Source: Leptolyngbyaceae cyanobacterium SM1_3_5 (GTDB lineage: Bacteria; Cyanobacteriota; Cyanobacteriia; Elainellales; Elainellaceae). Taken from it: 25,441 nt of DNA. Position 1 is the first letter of the stretch. The number at the start of each line of letters is the position of its first letter. The position numbers and the translations under genes were made by a program. The stretch is from the NCBI GenBank assembly GCA_012031475.1, contig JAAUTJ010000008.1, forward strand, positions 1-25,441, given 5' to 3'. Below are positions 1 to 9,151 of the stretch, one piece after another. Under the pieces are notes generated by a model, which did not search any database, had not been told where the DNA came from, and was given only the letters and a program-made list of their open reading frames with translations.

Positions 1-525
1 AGTTATGCATGGCAGTCTCAGTCTGTGTTGCATCAGACTCAACAGGAATTAGAGAGATCTCAGTCTGTGTTGCATCAGACTCAAGCAGAATTGGGGCAGT
101 CTCAGTCTCAGTTGCATCAGACTCAGACCCAATTGCATCAAAATCAACAAGAGTTGGAGCGATATCAGGTACAACTGCATCAAATACAAGAGGAATTGAA
201 GCGAGCGCAATTTAAGCAAACTCTAATCGATCGAACAACTGAACCAAGTCAGATGCAATATATGCTCTTAATTGGTGAAGCTTGGTATGCTTATTACTAT
301 GGCGATATGACAAAGATGCGAGAGTGCTTGCAAGAGTCTTTGAAATGTACGTTTTTGTCGCGAACAGAAACAGTCAATAATTGGTTAGAGAATTTTGGCA
401 CATTTTCTTCTGAACAAGGAAGTCAACTAGATACCTATTCTCTGACGAACTCACAAGAGTGGAAGCAATTGATACGTCAAGTAATGGCAATTAAGCCACT
501 GTTTTTGGTGGGCGGAAAAAGTTAA
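1..525 (+). CDS. HQTQ-repeat coiled-coil protein, 3' part
   Basis: The frame is open from the first base, so the start lies outside the window; a Met at base 25 falls inside the repeat and is not a convincing start. About 65 residues form a heptad-like coiled coil built from repeated LHQTQ.ELE.SQ units (VLHQTQQELERSQ, VLHQTQAELGQSQ, QLHQTQTQLHQNQ). A compact C-terminal segment of about 100 residues follows, containing EAWYAYYYGD and LSRTETVNNWLENF and ending VGGKS. I recall this tail and repeat style from cyanobacterial glycosyltransferase-associated proteins, but no catalytic motif is visible in the part present. The glycosyltransferase at 1024 and the coiled-coil ORF at 541 on the same strand support a shared locus. 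The function of this fragment is unknown. Confidence 0.75.
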   Translation, partial: SYAWQSQSVLHQTQQELERSQSVLHQTQAELGQSQSQLHQTQTQLHQNQQELERYQVQLHQIQEELKRAQFKQTLIDRTTEPSQMQYMLLIGEAWYAYYYGDMTKMRECLQESLKCTFLSRTETVNNWLENFGTFSSEQGSQLDTYSLTNSQEWKQLIRQVMAIKPLFLVGGKS

Positions 526-540
526 ATTTTTTACGAAGCT

Positions 541-924
541 ATGGTTACACAGACAAAAGCAATGCAGCAAATCCAAATAGGATCTGAATCTACTCATAAT
601 GTCCAACACCAGACTCAGGCAGAAGTCGGATATTCTAATGACTTAATTCTGCTCGTCTCAACTCTTGCAGTTCAATTGCACCAGACTCAGGAAGAATTAG
701 AGGAATCCCACGAGCTATTGGACTTGATGCGAGAGAAATTGATGCTTTTAGATCCCGTACAAGCTCTGCTGAGCCAAACTCAGACAGAATTGGAGCGAGC
801 GCGCTCTGCTGCTGAGCAGTTTCGAGCAGAAAAAGAGTGGCTGGAATTAAAATATCAGGCTTTGAGGGAGACAGCACAGCAACTCCAAAGAGATCTGAAG
901 CTATCTCAAAATCAGTCGCATTAA
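541..924 (+). CDS. Small coiled-coil protein with HQTQ motifs
   Basis: This 127-residue protein begins 15 bases after the preceding stop. It carries VQHQTQAEVG, VQLHQTQEELEESHELL and LLSQTQTELERARSA, the same repeat vocabulary as the upstream protein, then a charged helix (AEKEWLELKYQALRETAQQLQRDL). It has no signal peptide, membrane segment or enzymatic motif. No strong ribosome binding site precedes the ATG, so it may be the remnant of a longer protein whose frame is broken. Its C-terminal helix resembles that of the small ORF at 2143-2355. A scaffold or oligomerisation role is inferred from the coiled coil alone. Confidence 0.6.
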   Translation: MVTQTKAMQQIQIGSESTHNVQHQTQAEVGYSNDLILLVSTLAVQLHQTQEELEESHELLDLMREKLMLLDPVQALLSQTQTELERARSAAEQFRAEKEWLELKYQALRETAQQLQRDLKLSQNQSH

Positions 925-1023
925 CCTCAAAATTTAGCCATGAAGTAGAGCGGACTGTCTTTTTCTCTGATTAACACAGCCAGCTTATCGCCTGACCAAT
1001 TATGAATATGACAAGATTTATGT

Positions 1024-2146
1024 ATGAAGGAGAAAACACTAAACTCTTCTTTTGGTATTAACATTGCAGGTTTTGTCAAGGGAGAGTTTGGGATTGGGGA
1101 AGGAGTCCGAGCCAATATCAGATCGATTGAAGCTGCTAGGATTCCTTTTGCCATTAATAATTTTCAGGTGGAGTGGCATCGCAACCTAGATACAAGCTAT
1201 CAAGAGCAGCACTTTACTAACGATAACCCCTATCCGATCAATTTGATAAATTTCAACCCTGACGGTATATCTCAATTTATTGAACTTTGGGGATCTAGAT
1301 ATTTTGAAGGACGCTATAACATAGGCCTTTGGGCATGGGAATTGCCGACATTTCCGCCGGAATTGCAATTTGGTTTTGATTACTTTGATGAGATATGGAC
1401 TGTTAGCAATCATGCAGTAGAAGCGATATCAGCCGTATCCCCAATTCCAGTTATCAAGGTAATGCCTAGCCTTGCTCTACCCCACGTATCACTGGGCAGA
1501 GAAGCTTTGGGATTGCCAAAAGATAAATTTTATTTTTTTGTTTATGTTCGATGCTCTTAGCACATTTGAGCGGAAAAATCCAGGGGCAATTGTTGAGGCA
1601 TTTATTCAGGCTTTTGGCAAGTCGAATCCAGATATTATTTTGGTAATTAAGTTTTCCAATTCACACAATTATCCTCGCCAGCGAGACGAATTTAAAGCAT
1701 TAGCAGCCCAATGTCAATCTATTCACTTAATAGATGGGCATTTGATGAAAAAAGAAGTGAATGCTTTAATTTACAACTGTGACTGTTATGTATCGCTGCA
1801 CCGGGCTGAAGGTTTTGGTTTGACAATGGCTGAAGCAATGTATTTTGGCAAGCCCACGATCGCTACTGCTTACTCATCTAATACAGAATTTATGAATGTA
1901 GGTAATAGTTTTTTGGCTAAATACGATTTAGTGCCAATTACTGAAGATATTGGGCCTTATAAAACAGGCAACATTTGGGCTGAACCGGATATTGAACACG
2001 CAGCCGCTCTGATGCACTATGTATTTCACAATTATCAGCAAGCAAAATTAGTGGGAGCGAGAGGAGCTCGTGAAATTCAGTCTTTATTACATCCGCAAGC
2101 ATTGGGAAAAAAATTAGAAGTCGGTTGGAGTATATTATTGCGATGA
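1024..2146 (+). CDS. Family 4 glycosyltransferase (one frameshift)
   Basis: The gene encodes about 373 residues once a single frameshift is corrected. The N-terminal part (INIAGFVKGEFGIGEGVRAN...) has the Rossmann-like opening with a glycine-rich loop. The C-terminal part carries the GT4 nucleotide-sugar motif HRAEGFGLTMAEAMYFGKP with the paired glutamates, followed by T.AY.SN.EFM. The frame breaks in a run of seven T at 1533-1539: the first frame stops at 1560, and the second continues as FLFMFDALSTFERKNPGAIVEAF. Six T would restore one reading frame. The enzyme would transfer a sugar from a nucleotide donor to a glycan or lipid acceptor in the cytoplasm; donor and acceptor are not predictable. 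Its stop overlaps the start of the next ORF (ATGA). Confidence 0.85.
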
Positions 2147-2355
2147 GGATGAGGCTGAAAGATGATTTACAGCAAGAAAAAGATAATTTTAGGCGAGAAA
2201 GAGATTGGCTGGAATGCCAAACTCAAGCCTGGAAAAACACATCCCAGCAAGTTCAAAAGGAATTAGAACAAGTAAAGTCTCAATTGAAAAAAGCTGAGAT
2301 AGAGATAAATAGTTTGCAATCTATAATCAAACAAGATCGAGGTTTGCGACTGTGA
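2143..2355 (+). CDS. Short coiled-coil ORF coupled to the glycosyltransferase
   Basis: The frame can start at ATG 2143, which overlaps the glycosyltransferase stop as ATGA; an earlier in-frame ATG is at 2125. It encodes about 70 highly charged helical residues (RRERDWLECQTQAWKNTSQQVQKELEQ...). These resemble the C-terminal helix of the 541-924 protein (EKEWLELKYQALRETAQQLQRDL). There is no enzymatic motif. It may be a translationally coupled small protein, or the coiled-coil tail of the glycosyltransferase detached by another one-base error. Given the error pattern in this sequence, both readings remain open. Confidence 0.5.
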   Translation: MRMRLKDDLQQEKDNFRRERDWLECQTQAWKNTSQQVQKELEQVKSQLKKAEIEINSLQSIIKQDRGLRL

Positions 2356-2404
2356 TATCATGTCCGCTGGCATAGTTAAATACTAGCTAGCGACCTTAAG
2401 CTAA

Positions 2405-4835
2405 TCACAATATTTGCATTGCTTCAATTTGACTAATAAATGTCTTAGCAATTACCGCCCAATCAAACTTCTGTTCGACATATTCCCTAGCATTTTCTAC
2501 ACGCATAGCTTTCGTTGAACAACTTTCATATCTGAGACGCGCGATCGCCTCAGCAAACTGCTCGATTTCTGCAACAATACAGTGCTTTTGGTGTTTCAGC
2601 CCCAAACCTCTCACCCCAGTAGGAGTAGAGATTACGGGAATACCGGCGGCTAAATAGTCGAGCATTTTCAGATTAGTGCCTCCTCCAGACATCATCGGAT
2701 TTAAAGCAACATCAGCGATGCCAAAAACCGCATTTTTAGTCTCGTCATCTATAAATCCCATCGCACTTACATTGGGTGGAGCCAGATGAGGTTCAGATCC
2801 TAAACCCACACTCCCCAAAGTCAAAAATTTCACATCAGGAAGCTTCCTAGCCATATCAAAGATACAGCGCACTGCATCTACATTAGGAGGATGCCCGCTA
2901 CCTGCAAACACTGCCAGAAAATTTCCAGACAAACCCAATTTTTCTTTTTTTAAGGTTCTCTGATACAAAGGAATATAACTTACTGTATCTAAATCTCCAC
3001 CGTTAGGAACGCAAACGAACTTATCTATACCCACATCATACATTGCACTCATGACGAGAGCTTCATTATCAGAACAAGCCATAATCAAGCTGCTAACTTG
3101 ACAACACTCTTTCTCAACCCTGCGAGTTAATTCCAATAATTCACGACCGCCCAAGTTGTCAGGAAGAATAGCTTTTTTTAATTCTACTTCGACATTGTGA
3201 GCTTCATACCAAATAGGTTTGTTGCTAACTTCTAGGATAGCTGGGAAAAGATAGGGATGAGAAGCAATTACAAAATCTGAACTCTCTGTGGCTTTTCTTA
3301 AAGCCCGTAGATAATCAGGTGTTAGAGAGTAAAGTTTTGGCATTACCACATCACCAATGCCAAACGGTGTTTCTAAATCACGTTGGATTGATGCTTCTGC
3401 TTCTTGATGTTGAACTGACCTGGGAATCCTAGTTTCCCACATTCCGGGAGAAATTTCGCCTCTAAATGCTCGATCGTAGGCATCAGTTAACGTAACCACC
3501 TCAATGTCGAATTTTGTAGCTAAATGCTTATAAAAGTGAAATACGCGAAACTGTCCACCATATCTAGGTGGAAAAATTGGAAATGGTGGCACTACAGTAA
3601 GTTTTTGGCGTTTCCCTATTAATTTGGAAATTTTTGTTTTATGGTTTAGGGGGATGGTTGCAGTTAAAGAAGATTTCACAGTTTCACCAAACAATTTGGC
3701 AACTGTGCTTTCCCAAGTAATTTCCTTAACTAAATGCTGAGCTGCAAGTCCCATCTTTTGTGCTCGATCTGGATGTTCACAGAGATAATCAATACGTTCT
3801 GCGATCGCCTGGGGGTCGGGTGGAACCGAATATCCAGTTTCTCCATTACGGACAAACTCATTGGGTCCCCCCGAATCGGTAGCTGTAATTACTGGCTTAC
3901 CGCTCATCATTGCCTCTACAGTAATCAATCCATAATCTTCATCATAGGGAATGTAAAGAACTGCTAGAGAATCAGCATAGAGTTCTACTAAATCGCGATC
4001 GTTCACAAAACCGAGAAACGTGATTCTGCGATCGTCACCTGCAATTTGTTTTAGACCCTCAAGTTCTGCACCTGTTCCAGCAATTTTAAATTGAATATTC
4101 GCCTTGACATATTTCATTGCTTCTATCAAGTGGGCTATTCGCTTACTACCATACTCCAGTCTACTAGCTGTAAACAAATAATCACTTTTACCAGTCCGAA
4201 AACCTGTTTGGATAGGAGGTGGATAAACAACTTCAATAGGGCTACCTACCGGGAAATAGTCCTTGCGCTTTATAACATTATATGATAGTGATGCGTACTT
4301 TCTAATAGCACTAGGAGCCATCCCTATACCATCTAAAAAGTGAACAATCTCACGGGTTAGAGGTCCGGGGTATTGAAAAGCATCGGATGGCAAATAATTT
4401 ACCTGAGAACGGAGCCGATCGATTTTTCATAAAATTCACTGAGTGCAACCCTAGAGCGTTGATTATGACGCATAAAATTTTGCAAGGCTAAAAGTTCTGG
4501 AGCATCAGTAATATATGTTTCTGGATAGCTAGGAGGATAGAGGTCATACAAGCCACGAGATGTGTGAAACATATAACAACATGATTTGGATGTTGTACCA
4601 TCCAAGCAGGATATTTGCAAGAAATAACTGCATCAAAGTGACTTAAATCTAATTGCGAAAATCGCCGATAGTTATCCATCAAATCCCAGAAATCGATTTC
4701 TGGACTTGGCAACTTAATTAAATCTGCGTGGTGTGACGTGTATTGATTGATGTAATGGAGCAGTCCCCACCAAACATTCTCTGCACCCCCAATCCGAAAG
4801 GGTATACCACTAGGAGCTACTATTGCTATTTTCAT
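2405..4835 (-). CDS. Tandem two-domain GT4 glycosyltransferase (two frameshifts)
   Basis: After two corrections this is one gene of about 810 residues starting MKIAIVAPSGIPFRIGGAEN. Domain 1 is a complete GT4: the GGAEN loop, then SRLEYGSKRIAHLIEA, FLGFVNDRDLVELYADS and the catalytic EDYGLITVEAMMSGKPVI. After a linker, domain 2 opens with KLTVVPPFPIFPPRYGGQFR and ends with NPMMSGGGTNLKMLDYLAAG, a second GT4 signature. The frame breaks at 4575-4576 (AA on the plus strand; AAA restores) and at the T5 run 4423-4427 (T6 restores YEKIDRLRSQVNYLPSDAFQ). The intact stretch is 2405-4393. AAGGA lies 13 bases before the start. Two transferases in one chain could add consecutive sugars; this is inferred. 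It is the last gene of the minus-strand cluster and converges on the plus-strand genes. Confidence 0.82.
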
Positions 4836-4894
4836 AATTTTTTACTTATCCTTGGGACTACTATACATTAGGATGACAAAGTATCAAGCCATAT

Positions 4895-6691
4895 CTAACG
4901 CCAGGCATGACATACTACATCAGCCGTTGCTACAGATCCCCTTTGCTGAGGAGGTTGAGTATAAACCACTTTAAAGCCTGGAAATCCTACAAGTTTAAGC
5001 ATAGCCTTTAACATAGGAAGATTGACCCCACACCAATTAGTTGGATCGCCACCAAGTTCAGTTTCAGGATAAAAAGCCATTGCTGGTCGATCGCAATCAA
5101 GCATATCTAAATGAGTTTGCAGAATTAATGTACTTGCAGTGACGCTCGCAACTCGCTCCAGTGCTAGCAGAGGGTGACGCATATGGTATAAAACTCCCAG
5201 GAACAAAACCACATCAAAAACGCCAACTGTGTTCGGTGATAACTCAAGCACATCTATTTCCATATCTTCTACCTTAGAATTTAGCAGTTTTCGCGCCAGT
5301 TCAAATCCGGCTTTATTACCTGATTTCCAAACAAACTCGTCAGTGGCAAGAACGCGACTAGCGCCACGACTTTCTGCTGCAAATGAGTAAAATCCGTCCC
5401 AAGCACCTATATCTAAAACGCTCATTCCTTCTAAACTTTCAGGTAGCCCTATTGCCTGTTCGCTAAATGGAGATCCGGTTGCACGATAACCGGGTGTTAT
5501 TACTCCATCACCTAAATCAATAGAATGGAACCAAAAAGGAATTTTTGCTACTGCTTTGGACTTGAATTCGGCTGATGACTGGATGTGGGTGATAAACCCT
5601 TGGCGGCTAAGCAACCCTTGATTATGATAATGAAAGTAGTGGTGAATACCTGTTATATCCAATGGTCGCTCTAAATAAGTAAGATAAGCTTTTGCCAAAA
5701 AAGCTTCTTCGTCAAGGTGATTATTTGTTTGCACAAACACTTCACTATCGAGGAATATTGGATGATTTGAATTTTCGTTCATTTTTTTAGTTGTCCGCTC
5801 GTTTTCATTTGGCATAAAATCTTCAAAAAGTTTCTCTTTATTAGATTCATCATCTAATTTTTGAGAATCTTGATTGGTTGGCTTGCGACGCATCCAAAAA
5901 CTACCGCCATGCTTATAGACCTGATCGAATTTTTCATCTACCGACCACAATGGAGATATAATGCTTGATAGCTCCGGCTGAAAGCTAGCATAATAAACTG
6001 GCAATACTATTTCGTAATTATTTAAACCATTAGCCAATAAAGCTCCTAATAAGTATTGCTCGTTATAATATCTTTCTTGCCATGATTCCGGGTAGTCCAA
6101 TGGCCAGAAAATGTCATGAATTTGCAGATATACGCCTGGATTAAGGCGTGGCATGATGTCAAGAAAACAGATAGTGACATCCGAATTCATAAAACATCTA
6201 TGAGAATTATCAATGAAGACAATATCATTTTTCTGAAGATGATCGAAGATACTGAGATCGACTTCTTCTACTGGCTGACGAATCACTCGATCGCATATAC
6301 TATCAATTTCAGCTCTAGGGTAAGGATCGATCGATATTATCTGAGTATCTAAGCGATGGTCGCTAATTGCTCTTCTGGCAAACTTAGTTGAGTTTCCTGA
6401 ACCGACTTCTATATATACATTGGGCTTTAATTCAGCAATTAAACAGTACAGGGAAACACTATCAAATGCTGGCAAGTATGGATTAATGTAATGAGGTTCT
6501 CTTGCATCTTCATTGACTCCTATATCTATATTTCTCAAGTATTCAAAATATTTCGGAAAAGTTTGCAATACATTCCGATATATTTCATGATTCGATTCCA
6601 GCGCTTTACTAATATATTTATTAGGCTGGCTTTTCGTATAGCGTGGTTTGTTACTGCTACTGGTCGGGTATTCAAACTCAATTTTAAACAT
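4895..6691 (-). CDS. Methyltransferase-DUF4214-methyltransferase fusion
   Basis: This is a 598-residue open frame with three parts. Residues 70-270 are a class I SAM methyltransferase of the Methyltransf_24 type (YIEVGSGNSTKFA at 93-105, SIDPYP at 120-125, FIDNSH at 159-164), ending SFWMRRK. Residues 270-310 are a polar linker. Residues 328-376 are a DUF4214-like helical module (AYLTYLERPLDITGIHHYF). Residues 384-598 are a second methyltransferase resembling the CmoB/DUF1698 group (VLDIGAWDGFYSF at 425-437, FLGVLYHMRHPLLALE, GDPTNW at 548-553). AGGAAG sits six bases before the ATG. The second half resembles the neighbouring DUF4214-methyltransferase from its MNEN start (residue 304). The fusion could therefore be a natural two-enzyme protein, or two genes joined by a missing base, for example in the T5 run at 5858-5862. 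Substrates are unknown; surface-sugar O-methylation is inferred from the neighbours. Confidence 0.85.
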   Translation of the reverse strand: MFKIEFEYPTSSSNKPRYTKSQPNKYISKALESNHEIYRNVLQTFPKYFEYLRNIDIGVNEDAREPHYINPYLPAFDSVSLYCLIAELKPNVYIEVGSGNSTKFARRAISDHRLDTQIISIDPYPRAEIDSICDRVIRQPVEEVDLSIFDHLQKNDIVFIDNSHRCFMNSDVTICFLDIMPRLNPGVYLQIHDIFWPLDYPESWQERYYNEQYLLGALLANGLNNYEIVLPVYYASFQPELSSIISPLWSVDEKFDQVYKHGGSFWMRRKPTNQDSQKLDDESNKEKLFEDFMPNENERTTKKMNENSNHPIFLDSEVFVQTNNHLDEEAFLAKAYLTYLERPLDITGIHHYFHYHNQGLLSRQGFITHIQSSAEFKSKAVAKIPFWFHSIDLGDGVITPGYRATGSPFSEQAIGLPESLEGMSVLDIGAWDGFYSFAAESRGASRVLATDEFVWKSGNKAGFELARKLLNSKVEDMEIDVLELSPNTVGVFDVVLFLGVLYHMRHPLLALERVASVTASTLILQTHLDMLDCDRPAMAFYPETELGGDPTNWCGVNLPMLKAMLKLVGFPGFKVVYTQPPQQRGSVATADVVCHAWR

Positions 6692-6709
6692 TTTGTCTTC
6701 CTGTTATTT

Positions 6710-7473
6710 TTAGAGGGAATTTTTGATTTTTTCAGCACTGACATCCATCAGCCAACCACTTAACACTTGATATTCGATGTTCCCTAAACCAGCTTCTTCA
6801 AGATAGTGAGTTATTAAAACCTTGGTAAATCCCGTAAGATGCCAATCTCCTTCACACGCCTGTGAGCCGAATAAAAAATGAACCAACTAGTTTTTTGACC
6901 TTCTACTGATTGATATTGTTCCGACTTAAAAAGATCGAACAAATCGATTAGACTTGTAGTCCTGATTCTTAATATTCCTCCTATTTTCAACAAACGAGAC
7001 CATTCTTTAAGGACTGGTTGTGTATCGCACCGTGGCATATGTTCGAGACAATCCCGAGCAATAATTTCTTCATAATAACCTGATGGGAGTAGATCTAAGT
7101 ATCGGATATCTGCTACTAAATCAGGTTTGGCAAAGTCGTGAAGGTCTACATTCACATAACCTGGTTTGATGTCCCAGCCACAGCCTAAGTTTAAACGTCG
7201 CGGATATCTAGAGTAATCAAATCCTTTGACCTTTAATTTCAATTCCTGCAATTTAAACTCTGGTGATTGGCGGACAGTGGCGATCGCTTGCTGGCGGGTT
7301 CCTTTACCATTGGCAAGGAAACTAAAAAAGTGATGGTAGCCTTGTAAATCAATATCTCTCAACAAATATTTGCGATAAAGAGCTTGCACAAAAGCTTCAT
7401 TGCTCTGATTAGCCGTTTCTTGCAGAAATATTGTATCATCTAATTCGCCTGCCAGATTAGATTGGTAATTCAT
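6710..7473 (-). CDS. DUF4214-SAM methyltransferase (one frameshift)
   Basis: I start at ATG 7473 (MNYQSNLAGEL) because AGGAGA lies 11 bases upstream; the ATG at 7518 has no such site. The DUF4214-like module comes first (FVQALYRKYLLRDIDLQGYHHFF). The methyltransferase follows, with motif I RLNLGCGWDIKPGYVNVDL and ARDCLEHMPRCDTQPVLKEW. The frame as read stops at 6814, but the other frame continues the family sequence (HFLFGSQACEGDWHLTGF) to a stop at 6710. Changing AA at 6881-6882 to AAA gives one chain of 254 residues. The stop then lies 18 bases from the next gene's start, consistent with an operon. It is likely a sugar or lipid methyltransferase; the substrate is not predictable. Confidence 0.8.
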
Positions 7474-7566
7474 ACTTGGATGACTCTCCTTTTCAAAACA
7501 ATAGAAACATTTCAGCAACCGATCTCAGATTGATATCCCTAATAATCTAAGATCGTGAGTATATTT

Positions 7567-8454
7567 TTATTCACTGATAAAAATCTTGTCTTGACTGGGC
7601 TTTTGGATTAATGCTGCAAATTGTACATAGCATGACTGATCTACCTGTTTAGCATTTACTATTCTGTAAACTTTGATATTCATCCCGTTTAAGTTGTTGC
7701 AGACTCTGCTCAAAAGATGATCTGGATCGTAGAATCGACCGTGACGGTTCCCCCATCCATAGGCACAGTAGACCGTAGCATCATCGTCAAATTTAACTTC
7801 TTGGGGTATGGAAACCGCTGGGTCAGTCTGAATCGCATATTCATCAAACATATAGAGAGGTAGAATACATATAGCACCTCCTGGTTTAAGTACGCGAGAG
7901 ACTTCTCGAATAAAACCCATGTCTGAATTGTTTTCAAAATGCTCAAAAGAGCAGTGCAAAGCCATCTTACTCGCAAATCCATCTGGGACTGCCATATTTG
8001 CCGCATCGCCTCCTATCATATTTCCGTGGAGTCCTTGAGGATAATCAAGGTCTTGAAGATACGGATTCACCCCAAAAAGACGATTGTATATTGTTGGTGT
8101 TGGGCTGTGTTGACTAGCAATATCGATATAAATGTCTTTGTGATTTAATTGGAGGAGTTTTGCTGCTATGTAGTGTTCGAGAGCTTTTTCTGGCAGATTA
8201 AAAGAGTAGTAGTCAGGGAAATCCTCTGCATATCGCGCAGCTTTAAAGTATTTGCGGTAATCATCCACATCGATTTTGTAATCTTCTACGTCAATTCCTA
8301 GCTGAATCAGACCATGAAATACTTTTTGTTGTGATTCTGGTCCATGAAGCACACCACCTTGTTTTTGAGGATTAGGTATTTCAGGATGATAGTAATTAAA
8401 ATCCGATCTTGGTTTGATTTCTGTTCTATTTCTACGGGGATTATCTGCTTCCAA
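7567..8454 (-). CDS. SAM-dependent methyltransferase (Methyltransf_11-like)
   Basis: This is a 295-residue protein. The start is TTG (MEADNPRRN) with AGAGGA about eight bases upstream, and it overlaps the stop of the preceding gene by 14 bases, so coupled translation is likely. The fold is suggested by IYIDIASQHSPTP (motif I region), MALHCSFEHFENNSDMGFIREVSRVLKPGGAICILPLYMF (motifs II-III) and a C-terminal strand region. The SFEHFEN...LKPGG pattern is typical of class I methyltransferases acting on small molecules. Motif I is non-standard, without the usual GxGxG, so cofactor binding is inferred from the rest of the domain. It lies in the minus-strand glycan cluster. Confidence 0.8.
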   Translation of the reverse strand: MEADNPRRNRTEIKPRSDFNYYHPEIPNPQKQGGVLHGPESQQKVFHGLIQLGIDVEDYKIDVDDYRKYFKAARYAEDFPDYYSFNLPEKALEHYIAAKLLQLNHKDIYIDIASQHSPTPTIYNRLFGVNPYLQDLDYPQGLHGNMIGGDAANMAVPDGFASKMALHCSFEHFENNSDMGFIREVSRVLKPGGAICILPLYMFDEYAIQTDPAVSIPQEVKFDDDATVYCAYGWGNRHGRFYDPDHLLSRVCNNLNGMNIKVYRIVNAKQVDQSCYVQFAALIQKPSQDKIFISE

Positions 8455-9039
8455 AGCGGATTTCCTCTTCTTTAGATTTAGGTTCTACAACTTTGCCGTT
8501 AATGATTTTTTTGAATATTAAATTTACGGAACTACTACTAAGCAACTCAGATTCAGAAACTGCTTTTAATTGATAGTTATTTTCATATTTGGCAAGAGAA
8601 AATCCCTGTATTAACAATCCATATACAAAAAGTTTTGGATCTACTCCTTGAGCTTGGATATTCTCGCCACTAAATACCATATGAATAGTAACTTCCGGAT
8701 TATTTGCGAGAAGCTTTTGCATTCCTTTGAGGATTTTTGGTTCCGCTCCCTGAGCATCAATATGAATTGCAGCAATACCTTGTATTTCTCCCAGAGCTAC
8801 ATCTAATGAATAGGTTTGGTACTCAATAAATTCCTGGTTATCGCTTCTAGAATCGAGGAATTTTTGACTGCTAGTATTTTCTTGAATTGATACCTTGATC
8901 CCTGCTGTTAATTCTGACAATTGTACATTTATACAAGTTAATTTTGAACTGGAATTTTTAACTTGTAACTCTTTTTGAGTGAAGCATACTGAAAAATGCG
9001 AGCTTGAATTTCTTGAGCGGTTAAGTTTGTTGTCATCAT
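8441..9039 (-). CDS. Short FkbM-like methyltransferase domain protein (one frameshift)
   Basis: ATG 9039 (ATGATG) is preceded by AAGGAAG at good spacing. The first frame (MMTTNLTAQEIQARIFQYAS...) stops at 8938. The second frame carries on as LTCINVQLSELTAGIKVSIQ; AAA for AA at 8940-8941 restores one chain of 199 residues. The C-terminal part has the FkbM hallmark SLDVALGEIQGIAAIHIDAQGAEPKILKGM. Family members normally have a DVGANxG SAM-binding motif before this, and I cannot find one here. The protein is therefore either a shortened, possibly non-catalytic member or the tail of a decayed gene. It is the first gene of the coupled methyltransferase set. Confidence 0.65.
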
Positions 9040-9151
9040 TGCTAAGACTTCCTTTATAAAAACAGTGATTTTTGGGTTTCTCGAAAAATGTTTTTCTGTC
9101 TAGTTCACTATTAGATGCCTCTCTGACATAGAAAAGCTAACTAAATTACTG

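Noticed and set aside
9..215. Second-frame open reading over the HQTQ repeat (SVCVASDS repeats)
   Set aside because: It is a frame-shifted reading of the tandem repeat; the coiled-coil frame extends further and matches related proteins.
1533..1539. Programmed ribosomal frameshifting in the GT4 gene
   Set aside because: The T7 run could slip, but the same one-base defect occurs at many unrelated homopolymers in the window, so sequencing error is the simpler reading.
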